Assembly: GCA_018648945.1 (NCBI GenBank)
Contig: JABGQJ010000531.1
Location: forward strand, 1 to 5,555
Origin: Victivallales bacterium
Lineage (GTDB): Bacteria; Verrucomicrobiota; Lentisphaeria; Oligosphaerales; Lenti-02
Direction of reading: 5' to 3'
Length of the DNA stretch: 5,555 bases
Position 1 is the stretch's first letter. Every line of letters starts with the position of its first letter. The position numbers were made by a program, and so were the translations under genes. The notes below the pieces were generated by a model, which made no database searches, was not told the origin of the DNA, and worked only from the letters and a program-made list of their open reading frames with translations. Shown here piece by piece: positions 1 through 5,555 of the stretch.

Positions 1-2940
1 CCGGAACGCTTGGACTCCGCCGTCTCCTGGGAGCTCCATTACGGCGAAACGACGCTGGCCAAGGGCGGCAGCAAGCTGGTGACCGCTGGCGTTGTCCGAG
101 CTGGTCGGAAGCTCCCACGGACCTTCGGTTTCTACCCCTACGGCTGCCTTAGCACCGTCCCGGCGGGCAACCACGACCGGATGGCGGAGTTCTACCAGCG
201 CTTCGGGATCAGCGGCATCGAAGCCCATTGGCCCTATGGCCTCCCGGACGAGAAGAACGCCCGGCTCCACGGGATGTTCGCGGCAAACCGCCGACATGGC
301 ATCAAGAACAACGCCAACATGACCCTCTTCGCCCGCAAGTACGGCAAGCGCGCCTACGGCGGCAGGCAAGAGGCCACGATGAAACTGGGAGGACTGACCA
401 AGGCCATGGACCAGGTGTGTGCCGGGCTCACCAGCGATACCGCCCGCCAGGAGTGGGCGCTGGCAGAACACGTCTTCGATCTGGCTCACTGGGACTGGGA
501 ACCCACCGGCCCCGACATGTGGCCAGGCTACGACGACAAAGCGACGATCGCCGCCTTCGCCGCCGAGAAGGGCATCGACCGGACCCTGACCACGAAGGAA
601 CTCAAGACCACCCACCGGGACGCCTACCGACAGTACCGCATGCGGCAGATCAGCCGCCCCCTCTACGCCATGAAGAAGATGATCGATTCCGTACGGCCCA
701 TGCCCTTCCGAGTCGAGCAGGGCGCCGGTGCCAGCCGCCACGTCGACTACAGCATCTATGGCAACGACTTCGACGCGCTCAGCCCGATGATCTATCAGCC
801 GAGCCCTCTCGGCTACGCCCGGAACTTGCTCGAGACCTTGCGCAGCACCTCCGTTCCCGCGCGGAAGTTCTGGCCCGACCTGACCATCGGCTGGTCCTTC
901 TCGAAGGTGCACCGTGAGTCCCCGGACGCCTTCCTCATGGACACCATCGTCACCGCCGCTGCCGGCTGCGGGAGCGTCTCCCACTGGCCGGGAATCCACC
1001 TCGCGGATGCCTCGTGGTTCGGCATCCACGAGGGCCTCGCGCGCATCGCCCTGGTGGAGGAGTTCTACACCGACGGGGCCAAGACTGCCGCCGTCTCGAC
1101 CAAGGGCGTCCCGTACCGCCACCAACGGATCGACCTGGGGCACACCACTATCGACCATGTGGCACCGGATTGGCGGTCCTCGCTGATCTGCTTCGCCCAG
1201 GAGCTGAAGGGGGAAGTGCTGCTGTCCTTGCTCAACTACCACCTCGCGGAAGACGCCTTCGTCGCGGTCGCGGCACCGGCTTTGCCCAACGGCTACCTGG
1301 TCAATCCCGTGGACAAGACGTACCAGATCCTCGACGATGCCGGCAAGGCCATCGTCCAGGTCCAGCGCCAGTCGCCGGGGCTCTGGATCGCCACCGCAGA
1401 TCCCGCTCGGATCACCGGACTCCGTCGCCTCGAGACGACGGCGGTCACGGACGAGCTTGCCAAGGCCAAATCGGCGTTCCTCAAGGCCAACAAGGCGGGG
1501 TCCGTTCGTCTCGGCAAGGTGGGCGACATCGATGTCACCTACGGCTTGGTCGCGTTCGGGGGAGAGGACCGTACCGTTCTGAAGGTCGTGACGGCGAAAC
1601 AGACGATCTCCTTTGGCGCGGGTGGCGGACGCATCTACGACTGGTCGGTCGAGGGAGTGGGGGAGTTTGTGGGGAAGGAGACGTTCGGTACCGAAGGCTT
1701 CGTCATGGACATGCTGTGGCTGCCGGAAACCGCGCGGTGGAGCGGCGATGAAGTACAGGAGATGAGCCTGGTCCAATGCGACAACGACGGCCAGGAAGCG
1801 CGGGTGGTCTACGAGATGCCCCTGAGCAATGGATTCCCCGGCATCAGGCTGCGCAAGACCTACCGTATCCCGGCCAAGGGCACCTCGGTGACGGTCGAGA
1901 TTGATCTGTTCAACGAACGCGTCGACCAGACCCCCGCCACCCTCGCCTACTGGGGGCACAATGTCCTGCCCGTGGGGCTCACCACCTTCGTCGGCGACGA
2001 CACCGTGCACGAAACCGGCAAGGGCCTGTCCACGATCTTCCCGCTGCGCGACCTGCCAGCGGAGCTCAAGCCCTACGTGCTCATGCCCAAGAGCATCGTC
2101 GGCTCAACCGGGAACACCTACGCGGAGTTCATCCCGGAACTCCGGGCCGGGCTCGTGTTCAGCCTGCCCCCGAATCTCATGAACGTCTACCGCTGGAGCG
2201 GCCGTACCAAGAAGCAGTGCGGCAGTGAGTGGATGACCCAGCCGTTCGCCATACCCGCAGGCACCACGCATAGCTTCGCCTTCTCCATCGCCGTAGTCCC
2301 CGAGACAACTCCCGAAGCGTTGCAGAAGCGCATCCTGGCGCAGGACACCACCACCGGCAAGGCCAGGAATCTCCTCGCCTGCCGCTTCGAGAAGCTGGGC
2401 GACGACGGCCTGCCCGCTCAATACACCATCAAGAAGGAGGGACCCCACGCCCAGGAAGCCGTCGTCTCCGTCGCGAAGGACGATTCGGGTGCCATGGTCG
2501 TGAAGGCCAAGATCCCGCAGGAAGCAAGCATCCACATCGATTCCGCCAAACGCACCCGCCTCGACCCCGATGGCGACTACCTGCTTACCGTTCAGGTGAA
2601 GGTGGACGATCTGCGCTACACGGGCAACTGGTACAAGAGACCGGCGGGTATCAGGATCTACGCCTATGGGCTCGAGAACAAACACACTTGGCTCGCCATC
2701 CACGGGGAAGGCAGCACCGATGGCTGGGTCACGGCCGTGTTGCCGTTCCCTGCCGGGGACGATGTCAGACGGCAACTCGCCGTCCCGAACGTCCTCCTCC
2801 GCTGCTACAACATGACCGGCACTGTGCAGTTCCGGGAGCCGATGATCCTGAAGCGGCCACCGGGAGCCCAGGTGCAGCGCTCCTTCAGGAAGAAGGACGG
2901 CACCGAGGTGTTCGGGGGCCAACTGCAGCTGAGGCGCTGA
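1..2940 (+). CDS. Large TIM-barrel / beta-sandwich protein, glycoside-hydrolase-like (5' partial)
   Basis: The frame is open to the left edge (Pro-Glu-Arg precedes the first possible TTG at 10), so the true start is outside the window; 979 codons plus TGA are visible. Residues below count from that TTG. About 1-30 look like the end of a beta domain. About 38-346 resemble a TIM barrel: FGFYPYG (39-45), IEAHWPYG (70-77), HWDWEP (160-165, with possible catalytic Asp162/Glu164), RVEQGAG (234-240), SPMIYQ (258-263), then HWPGIHLADASWFGIHEG (325-342), which reads like a last strand and helix. About 350-480 form a beta region containing LLNYH. About 515-730 resemble a mutarotase-like supersandwich, with a KTYRIP strand and an AYWGHNVLP motif near 646-654. 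About 855-940 resemble a carbohydrate-binding-type beta sandwich. No C-terminal anchor is seen, and a signal peptide, if any, would be in the missing part. A role in cleaving or handling a polysaccharide is inference from fold-like patterns; I cannot assign a GH family or substrate. Confidence 0.85.
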   Translation, partial: PERLDSAVSWELHYGETTLAKGGSKLVTAGVVRAGRKLPRTFGFYPYGCLSTVPAGNHDRMAEFYQRFGISGIEAHWPYGLPDEKNARLHGMFAANRRHGIKNNANMTLFARKYGKRAYGGRQEATMKLGGLTKAMDQVCAGLTSDTARQEWALAEHVFDLAHWDWEPTGPDMWPGYDDKATIAAFAAEKGIDRTLTTKELKTTHRDAYRQYRMRQISRPLYAMKKMIDSVRPMPFRVEQGAGASRHVDYSIYGNDFDALSPMIYQPSPLGYARNLLETLRSTSVPARKFWPDLTIGWSFSKVHRESPDAFLMDTIVTAAAGCGSVSHWPGIHLADASWFGIHEGLARIALVEEFYTDGAKTAAVSTKGVPYRHQRIDLGHTTIDHVAPDWRSSLICFAQELKGEVLLSLLNYHLAEDAFVAVAAPALPNGYLVNPVDKTYQILDDAGKAIVQVQRQSPGLWIATADPARITGLRRLETTAVTDELAKAKSAFLKANKAGSVRLGKVGDIDVTYGLVAFGGEDRTVLKVVTAKQTISFGAGGGRIYDWSVEGVGEFVGKETFGTEGFVMDMLWLPETARWSGDEVQEMSLVQCDNDGQEARVVYEMPLSNGFPGIRLRKTYRIPAKGTSVTVEIDLFNERVDQTPATLAYWGHNVLPVGLTTFVGDDTVHETGKGLSTIFPLRDLPAELKPYVLMPKSIVGSTGNTYAEFIPELRAGLVFSLPPNLMNVYRWSGRTKKQCGSEWMTQPFAIPAGTTHSFAFSIAVVPETTPEALQKRILAQDTTTGKARNLLACRFEKLGDDGLPAQYTIKKEGPHAQEAVVSVAKDDSGAMVVKAKIPQEASIHIDSAKRTRLDPDGDYLLTVQVKVDDLRYTGNWYKRPAGIRIYAYGLENKHTWLAIHGEGSTDGWVTAVLPFPAGDDVRRQLAVPNVLLRCYNMTGTVQFREPMILKRPPGAQVQRSFRKKDGTEVFGGQLQLRR

Positions 2941-2943
2941 AAA

Positions 2944-2974
2944 GGCAGGGGACAGTGCACCCGTCCGGTCTGCC
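2944..2974. terminator. Imperfect hairpin between convergent genes, possible bidirectional terminator
   Basis: GGCAG (2944-2948) pairs with CTGCC (2970-2974), and inside it GGAC (2950-2953) pairs with GTCC (2963-2966), leaving a 9-base loop and a small internal loop. It starts three bases after the TGA of the plus-strand gene and lies 22 bases beyond the TAG of the minus-strand YdeI gene, where a shared terminator would be expected. There is no T-tract on either side, so a classic intrinsic terminator is not demonstrated; the pairing may be chance in G+C-rich DNA. Confidence 0.3.
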
Positions 2975-2996
2975 CATCGCCGCGAATCGCCTCGCC

Positions 2997-3566
2997 CTAC
3001 CGCAGCCCAAGCTTTTTGCCGTCTGCAAGCAAGGCCAGAGACTCCTGGAGACGCCTCGCCTTGGTCTCCGGTCGCTTGGCCGTGACGATCCAACCGATGA
3101 AGTGCTTCTGGTAGGTCGGTGCCAGGCTCTCGAAGAAGGCCTTGGCCGCCTGGTTTCGCGCCAGGGCCTCAGCCAGTTCCTCGGGCATCTCGAAGCTGAT
3201 CACGGGGCGCGGCACCGGCTCCCAGTGTCCCGACTGCTTCGCCGCCGCGATCTTCGCCAGGCCGACCTCGGTCATCCTGCCCTCCTCGATCACCTTCGCC
3301 ACCCGCTTCCTGTTGACCGTTGACCAGCCGCTCTTGTCCCTCCTGGGCGTGAACTTGCGGCAGTAGGTCTCGTCGTCGATTCGCTTGATGATGCTGTCGA
3401 TCCAGCCGAAGCACAGGGCCTCCTCCACCGCCTCCCCGTACTCCAGGGATGCCTTGCCCGTCTTCTTCTTGTTGAAGACCAGCCAGATCCCCTTCGCCTC
3501 CCGGTCGTGGTTCTCAGCCAGCCACTGCCGCCACTCGCCTCGGGTGGTGATATGGACTTGCTTCAT
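2997..3566 (-). CDS. YdeI/OmpD-associated family protein
   Basis: A 189-residue protein of the family annotated as YdeI/OmpD-associated or bacteriocin-protection protein (COG4430). Visible family features are YGEAVEEALCFGWIDS (43-58), a basic RKFTPRRDKSGWS stretch followed by NRKR (70-88), and a C-terminal block with APTYQKHFIGWI and AKRPETKARR (149-172), ending in a basic GKKLGLR tail. The length is typical and the protein looks complete, soluble and cytoplasmic, with no signal peptide. I chose the ATG at 3566 because GAGGA lies 8 bases upstream and homologues begin this way. The same MKQVHITTR start also recurs in a remnant at 4500. The frame extends upstream to a TTG at 3629, but that part looks unlike the family. 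The biochemical role is not established; the name comes from an old genetic association with porins and stress or peptide resistance. It is the last gene of a minus-strand run and converges on the large plus-strand gene. Confidence 0.9.
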   Translation of the reverse strand: MKQVHITTRGEWRQWLAENHDREAKGIWLVFNKKKTGKASLEYGEAVEEALCFGWIDSIIKRIDDETYCRKFTPRRDKSGWSTVNRKRVAKVIEEGRMTEVGLAKIAAAKQSGHWEPVPRPVISFEMPEELAEALARNQAAKAFFESLAPTYQKHFIGWIVTAKRPETKARRLQESLALLADGKKLGLR

Positions 3567-3574
3567 GCGGAACG
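3531..3574 (-). repeat. Copy 1 of a 44-base repeat covering the YdeI gene start
   Basis: This stretch includes the first 12 codons of the intact YdeI-family gene and 8 bases upstream. It matches 4465-4508 in the same orientation at 37 of 44 positions by eye, including an uninterrupted 15-base identical run over the start codon region. Copy 2 is described separately as a gene remnant. Confidence 0.7.
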
Positions 3575-3579
3575 TCCTC
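3575..3579 (-). promoter_or_regulatory. Ribosome binding site of the YdeI-family gene
   Basis: On the minus strand this reads GAGGA, 8 bases before the ATG at 3566. It decides the start: the longer alternatives at 3617 (ATG) and 3629 (TTG) lack a comparable site, and their added residues do not look like family sequence. Confidence 0.75.
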
Positions 3580-3600
3580 AGGTACGTGTCTTGCTGAGCG

Positions 3601-3615
3601 GGCCGTTCAGCGGCC
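3601..3615. other. Short G+C-rich hairpin in the gap before the YdeI gene
   Basis: GGCCG (3601-3605) and CGGCC (3611-3615) form a perfect 5-bp stem with a 5-base loop. It lies in the 72-base gap between the stop of the acidic protein gene (3639) and the YdeI start (3566). It could be an mRNA processing or attenuation element, but there is no following T-tract and chance is a real alternative. Confidence 0.3.
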
Positions 3616-3638
3616 ATTCCCCTCGCCAACGGATCGAC

Positions 3639-4058
3639 TCAGCCCCCGACGCCCCCGTCGTCTGCACTCTGGTGCTCGGGATCTGTCTCGGGGTAGATCG
3701 TGGTAGTCAGAGAGGCACCGAGGTCAGCGACCCGTCGTATGGTCGGATGCGTCAGCTTCGACTCGAACACAGGGGGCGTGTCGCCACATTCATAGCCTAT
3801 GTCGAAGGTCCTTCGGTGCGCCGTACGCCAGAGCTCGGCCGCCTCGGGCGGCAGGCGCTCGATGAGATCGCAGAACTCAAGTATCCTCCCGTCGGGGCCG
3901 CCATGCTCTTCGGCCAACTCGAAGGTCGCCAGATCGCCGTCTCCGTCGGCTGGCCGAATCTGGAGCAGGAACACGTCATCCCCAAGGGCCGCGACCAACG
4001 GTGACAGATCCGCCGTTGATTCGACCTCCAGGTCCACGTTCAGGAACTTGATGTCCAT
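3639..4058 (-). CDS. Hypothetical acidic protein, 139 residues
   Basis: I do not recognise a named family. The protein is strongly acidic (29 Asp/Glu against 10 Lys/Arg by count), with no signal peptide or membrane segment, so it is probably cytoplasmic. It opens with a strand-like MDIKFLNVDLEVES, followed by an amphipathic helix (DLSPLVAAL). The central block is LPPEAAELWRTAHRRTFDIG (about 69-88), and then comes RRVADLGASLTTTIYP near the end. The FDIGYECG and LGAS...TIY pieces have the look of a conserved, alpha/beta uncharacterised family; I recall similar unnamed proteins but cannot name a domain. The last 15 or so residues are polar, Gly/Asp-rich and probably disordered. The ATG at 4058 has no clear Shine-Dalgarno. 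It starts 31 bases after the stop of the small membrane-protein gene, so translation may depend on that upstream gene and the two are probably co-transcribed. An immunity-like or partner role for that neighbour is speculation. Confidence 0.75.
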   Translation of the reverse strand: MDIKFLNVDLEVESTADLSPLVAALGDDVFLLQIRPADGDGDLATFELAEEHGGPDGRILEFCDLIERLPPEAAELWRTAHRRTFDIGYECGDTPPVFESKLTHPTIRRVADLGASLTTTIYPETDPEHQSADDGGVGG

Positions 4059-4089
4059 GGTTTTCGACCCGCGTGCCGAACGACTGGTC

Positions 4090-4326
4090 TCAGCCCTCGC
4101 TCACCTTGCTGGGGGTGACGATGGAGAAGAACACCGCAACGATGGCCAGCGCAACCCCACCCACGATACCGGCGAGAGAGAGGAGCGTGGCTGCGAAGCC
4201 ACCGAGGCCTGCCGCCGCCGCGTTGCCGAGCACGATCGCCGGCACCCCGACCGCAATGGCCGTGCCGCCGACGGTCCCGAGAAAGCCCATGAATTTGGTT
4301 GCCCCAAAACTGACGTTCTCACTCAT
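4090..4326 (-). CDS. Small Gly/Ala-rich membrane protein, 78 residues
   Basis: A short hydrophobic protein with two likely membrane helices, about residues 12-34 and 43-70, joined by a small turn (GNAAAAGLGG, 34-43). It contains 14 Gly and 14 Ala, with close glycine spacings such as GTVGG and GIVGG that favour tight helix packing. Only short polar tails flank the helices: SENVS at the N-terminus and TPSKVSEG at the C-terminus, with Lys11 before the first helix. It has no cleavable signal peptide. The start is well supported by AAAGGAG 6 bases upstream of the ATG. I do not recognise a family; by shape alone it could be a small inner-membrane accessory protein, a holin-like or pore-forming peptide, or a bacteriocin-like peptide, and none of these is shown. 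It leads a minus-strand run in which the acidic 139-residue gene follows after 31 bases. Confidence 0.75.
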   Translation of the reverse strand: MSENVSFGATKFMGFLGTVGGTAIAVGVPAIVLGNAAAAGLGGFAATLLSLAGIVGGVALAIVAVFFSIVTPSKVSEG

Positions 4327-4332
4327 CTTGGA

Positions 4333-4339
4333 CTCCTTT
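4333..4339 (-). promoter_or_regulatory. Strong ribosome binding site of the small membrane protein gene
   Basis: On the minus strand this reads AAAGGAG, ending 6 bases before the ATG at 4326. It is the best Shine-Dalgarno match seen in the window. It is the main reason to accept this 78-codon frame over the competing plus-strand frames, and it suggests efficient translation. Confidence 0.8.
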
Positions 4340-4438
4340 CGTCCCTGCTCTGCAAAAAAGGGGCGGCGAGTTGAGGGTCGGTTGCCAGCGATGCAAAGTC
4401 ATCTTTCCGGGCCGGGAACGCCTCCCAGAGTGTGAGCT

Positions 4439-4448
4439 ACGCTAGCGT
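4439..4448. promoter_or_regulatory. 10-base perfect palindrome, possible operator
   Basis: ACGCTAGCGT is a perfect 10-base palindrome in the 188-base gap between the flavin reductase stop (4515) and the small membrane protein start (4326), about 113 bases upstream of that start. It could be a regulator site for the minus-strand run. No convincing -35/-10 pair was found beside it, and a palindrome this short can arise by chance. Confidence 0.25.
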
Positions 4449-4464
4449 GGATGGCCGGGGGATG

Positions 4465-4508
4465 CCAGCCGCTTCGGGTTGTGATGTGGACTTGCTTCAT
4501 GTGGGACG
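4465..4508 (-). pseudogene. Remnant of a YdeI-family gene start (copy 2 of the 44-base repeat)
   Basis: On the minus strand from an ATG at 4500 this reads MKQVHITTRSGW, against MKQVHITTRGEW at the start of the intact gene at 3566. The DNA matches at 37 of 44 positions, including about 8 bases before the ATG. Of the four differences inside the first nine codons and the bases just upstream, those within codons are silent. Past codon 12 the similarity stops, and the frame runs through unrelated residues to a TGA at 4399-4401, giving 33 codons. The GAGGA site of the intact gene is not preserved. It begins 6 bases after the flavin reductase stop. The simplest reading is the 5' stub of a second, deleted YdeI-type gene, or the scar of a duplication associated with arrival of the two genes now lying between the copies. 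Confidence 0.6.
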
Positions 4509-4514
4509 CTGCGG

Positions 4515-5075
4515 TCATTTCCGCGAGAAGCCATGTCGCCCGAGTTTTCGTCCGCAGGACCAGTACTCCGAGTGCAAGTAGCAGAGAGGGTCCAGGCGGT
4601 CGGTGAGGATGTGCCCGTCCTCATCAAGGGCCTCCTCTATGACGTGTTCCGCGACCGCCTCGCCCAGAAACAGGTCGTGGTCTCCCACCTCGATAATGTC
4701 GAGTACCCGACACTCCACGTTGATCGGGCATTCCGCGATGAGTGGGGGCCTGACTTTTTCTGCAGGAAGAGGCGTCAGCCGGAACTCAGCGAACTTGTCC
4801 ACCTCGCGGCCCGACACGCTCCCGCAGCGATCCACGACCTCGACCATGCCGGCCGTTGGCAGGTTGACGACATACTCGCGTGTGGCGCATATCAGCTCAT
4901 GCGAGTAGCGAGGCTTCGCGATGGCAATCCCGAGGATGACGGGGTTGCTGATGCTGATATTGAACACCTCACCCAAGGTGATGATGTTGGGCCTGCCATC
5001 CTCGCTCACCGACGTGATCAGCGCCGCAGGGGAGGGATAGACCGGTCGGAAAGGCTTGACTGATCGTCTGTTCAT
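4515..5075 (-). CDS. Flavin reductase family protein (flavoredoxin type)
   Basis: A 186-residue FMN-binding split-barrel protein of the flavin reductase family (PF01613, RutF/flavoredoxin-like). Such proteins bind FMN and use reduced nicotinamide or partner proteins to pass electrons to flavin or redox partners in the cytoplasm. Family features, counted from the ATG at 5075, are PFRPVYPSPAALITS (8-22), DGRPNIITLGEVFNISISNP (26-45, lining the flavin site), REYVVNLP (66-73), CGSVSGREVDKF (84-95), PPLIAECP (110-117), GDHDLFLGEA (131-140) and a C-terminal YWSCGRKLGRHGFSRK. The length is typical and nothing is missing. The frame extends to a GTG at 5120, but those 15 residues are not family-like and that codon sits inside a dyad symmetry, so I prefer the ATG; its Shine-Dalgarno is weak. 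The donor, acceptor and physiological role cannot be read from the sequence. It is followed closely by the YdeI remnant. Confidence 0.93.
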   Translation of the reverse strand: MNRRSVKPFRPVYPSPAALITSVSEDGRPNIITLGEVFNISISNPVILGIAIAKPRYSHELICATREYVVNLPTAGMVEVVDRCGSVSGREVDKFAEFRLTPLPAEKVRPPLIAECPINVECRVLDIIEVGDHDLFLGEAVAEHVIEEALDEDGHILTDRLDPLCYLHSEYWSCGRKLGRHGFSRK

Positions 5076-5106
5076 GACTCTGGCTGTTCCATTGGGGCCG
5101 CGTGAC

Positions 5107-5126
5107 GCCGAGTGCTGCACTCAGGC
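5107..5126. promoter_or_regulatory. Dyad symmetry upstream of the flavin reductase gene
   Basis: GAGTGC (5110-5115) and GCACTC (5117-5122) are exact inverted repeats around a single T. GCC (5107-5109) and GGC (5124-5126) extend the symmetry across one unpaired A. A competing hairpin pairs GCCGAG (5107-5112) with CTCGGC (5126-5131). The core lies 35-47 bases before the flavin reductase ATG and about 50 bases after the ATPase stop. It therefore fits either an operator near the flavin reductase promoter or a stem ending the ATPase transcript. There is no T-tract, and no clear -10 or -35 element was found. Confidence 0.35.
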
Positions 5127-5172
5127 TCGGCGGGCTTGGCGACGTAGCAGGCAGTGGCTGGTCGGACTGTCC

Positions 5173-5555
5173 TCAGTCGTGCTCCGCGAGGAAGCGCTTG
5201 TAGACTTTGTAGTGCTCGGTCTCCCGGTAGTCAACGACACGCACGGGGAGGTGGTCGAAACTGTAGATCCGGGCGCCAGCGCAGGCGAGAAGGAGCGGCG
5301 AGTGCGTGGTGATGACGAACTGGGCGTGCCCGGCGCGACTTTGCTTCTCGATGATGTCGAGCAGTTCGAGCTGGCTCTTCGGCGAGAGTGCGGTCTCGGG
5401 TTCGTCGAGCAGATACAGCCCCTTGATCTTGTAGCGCGCCCCGAAGTAGGACATCATGGACTGCCCATGGGACTGGGTCACCAACGACTTGCCGCCGAAG
5501 TGCTCCAGCTGGCGCGGGTCCGCCGCCGCCCAGTTCTCAAGCGAATCGGCAAAGT
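5173..5555 (-). CDS. AAA/ABC-type ATPase, C-terminal part (5' end outside window)
   Basis: The frame is open to the right edge and ends at TGA 5173-5175, showing about 127 residues. The internal TTG at 5484 is not a real start, because the conserved frame continues upstream (FGGKS, WAAADPRQ). Motifs in order are SHGQS (5458-5472, the signature-like loop before Walker B), GLYLLDEPETALSP (Walker B with catalytic Glu, followed by a D-loop-like segment, near 5380-5425), and QFVITTHSPLLLACAGARIY (THSP switch histidine). A terminal FDHLPVRVVDY and TEHYKVYKRFL follow. This pattern matches stand-alone predicted ATPases of the COG3910 / AAA_21 type, which are usually about 240-270 residues. The Walker A region must lie outside the window. 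The C-terminus stops at FLAEHD, slightly shorter than relatives I recall. The cellular role of this family is poorly known; defence-system or repair links cannot be judged from the visible neighbours. Confidence 0.9.
   Translation of the reverse strand, partial: FADSLENWAAADPRQLEHFGGKSLVTQSHGQSMMSYFGARYKIKGLYLLDEPETALSPKSQLELLDIIEKQSRAGHAQFVITTHSPLLLACAGARIYSFDHLPVRVVDYRETEHYKVYKRFLAEHD

Noticed and set aside
228..1751. Plus-strand frames at 228-917 and 1014-1751
   Set aside because: Arg/Pro/Gly-rich, low-complexity translations in an alternative frame of the large gene; typical shadows of high-G+C coding DNA.
2104..3093. 329-codon minus-strand frame opposite the end of the large gene
   Set aside because: It overlaps the strongly patterned large plus-strand protein and the end of the YdeI gene, its composition is that of a G+C-rich antisense shadow, and no domain is recognisable.
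3567..3629. Upstream extension of the YdeI gene to a TTG at 3629 or an ATG at 3617
   Set aside because: The added residues are not family-like, the later ATG has a well-spaced GAGGA site, and the remnant copy shares the later start.
4351..4385. Possible intrinsic terminator ending in a run of six T (minus strand) before the small membrane protein gene
   Set aside because: The T run follows G+C-rich sequence, but I found only 3-bp arms with a long loop, so no stable stem is supported.
3799..4435. Plus-strand frames of 191 and 120 codons covering the small-gene run
   Set aside because: They lie antisense to genes with a strong ribosome site and coherent hydrophobic or acidic products; their own translations are Ser/Arg/Pro-rich without family features.
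4442..4627. 61-codon minus-strand frame overlapping the flavin reductase end and the YdeI remnant
   Set aside because: It is out of frame with both and has no recognisable content or clear ribosome site.
4533..5063. 176-codon plus-strand frame opposite the flavin reductase
   Set aside because: The minus-strand product matches the flavin reductase family along its whole length, so this is its antisense shadow.

Overview
The window is 5,555 bases of G+C-rich bacterial DNA with long shadow reading frames opposite most genes. One long gene runs on the plus strand and five genes run on the minus strand. The big multidomain glycan-enzyme-like protein on the left is a type common in environmental Planctomycetota, Lentisphaerota, Verrucomicrobiota and Armatimonadota. 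That is only a hint: nothing here (no rRNA, no marker gene) fixes the taxon.

Layout. Bases 1-2940 (+) hold the 3' part of a very large gene whose start lies before the window. Its product looks like a TIM-barrel, glycoside-hydrolase-like protein followed by beta-sandwich domains. It converges on a minus-strand block, with a small imperfect hairpin in the 56-base gap between the two. Reading leftwards from the right edge, the minus-strand genes are: an AAA/ABC-type ATPase (5' end outside the window), a flavin reductase of the flavoredoxin type, a short remnant matching the start of a YdeI-family gene, a 78-residue Gly/Ala-rich membrane protein, an acidic 139-residue protein of unknown function, and an intact YdeI/OmpD-associated family gene.

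How the genes relate. The 78-residue and 139-residue genes are 31 bases apart and the YdeI gene follows after 72 bases, so these three may be co-transcribed from the 188-base gap upstream of the membrane-protein gene. The flavin reductase and the ATPase are separated by about 97 bases containing a dyad symmetry, and are probably separate units. No shared pathway is evident; this looks like a mixed accessory/housekeeping neighbourhood and not a defined system. The least explained elements are the 44-base degenerate copy of the YdeI gene start just after the flavin reductase stop, and the membrane-protein/acidic-protein pair lying between that copy and the intact gene. No CRISPR array, tRNA, rRNA or intact mobile element was seen.
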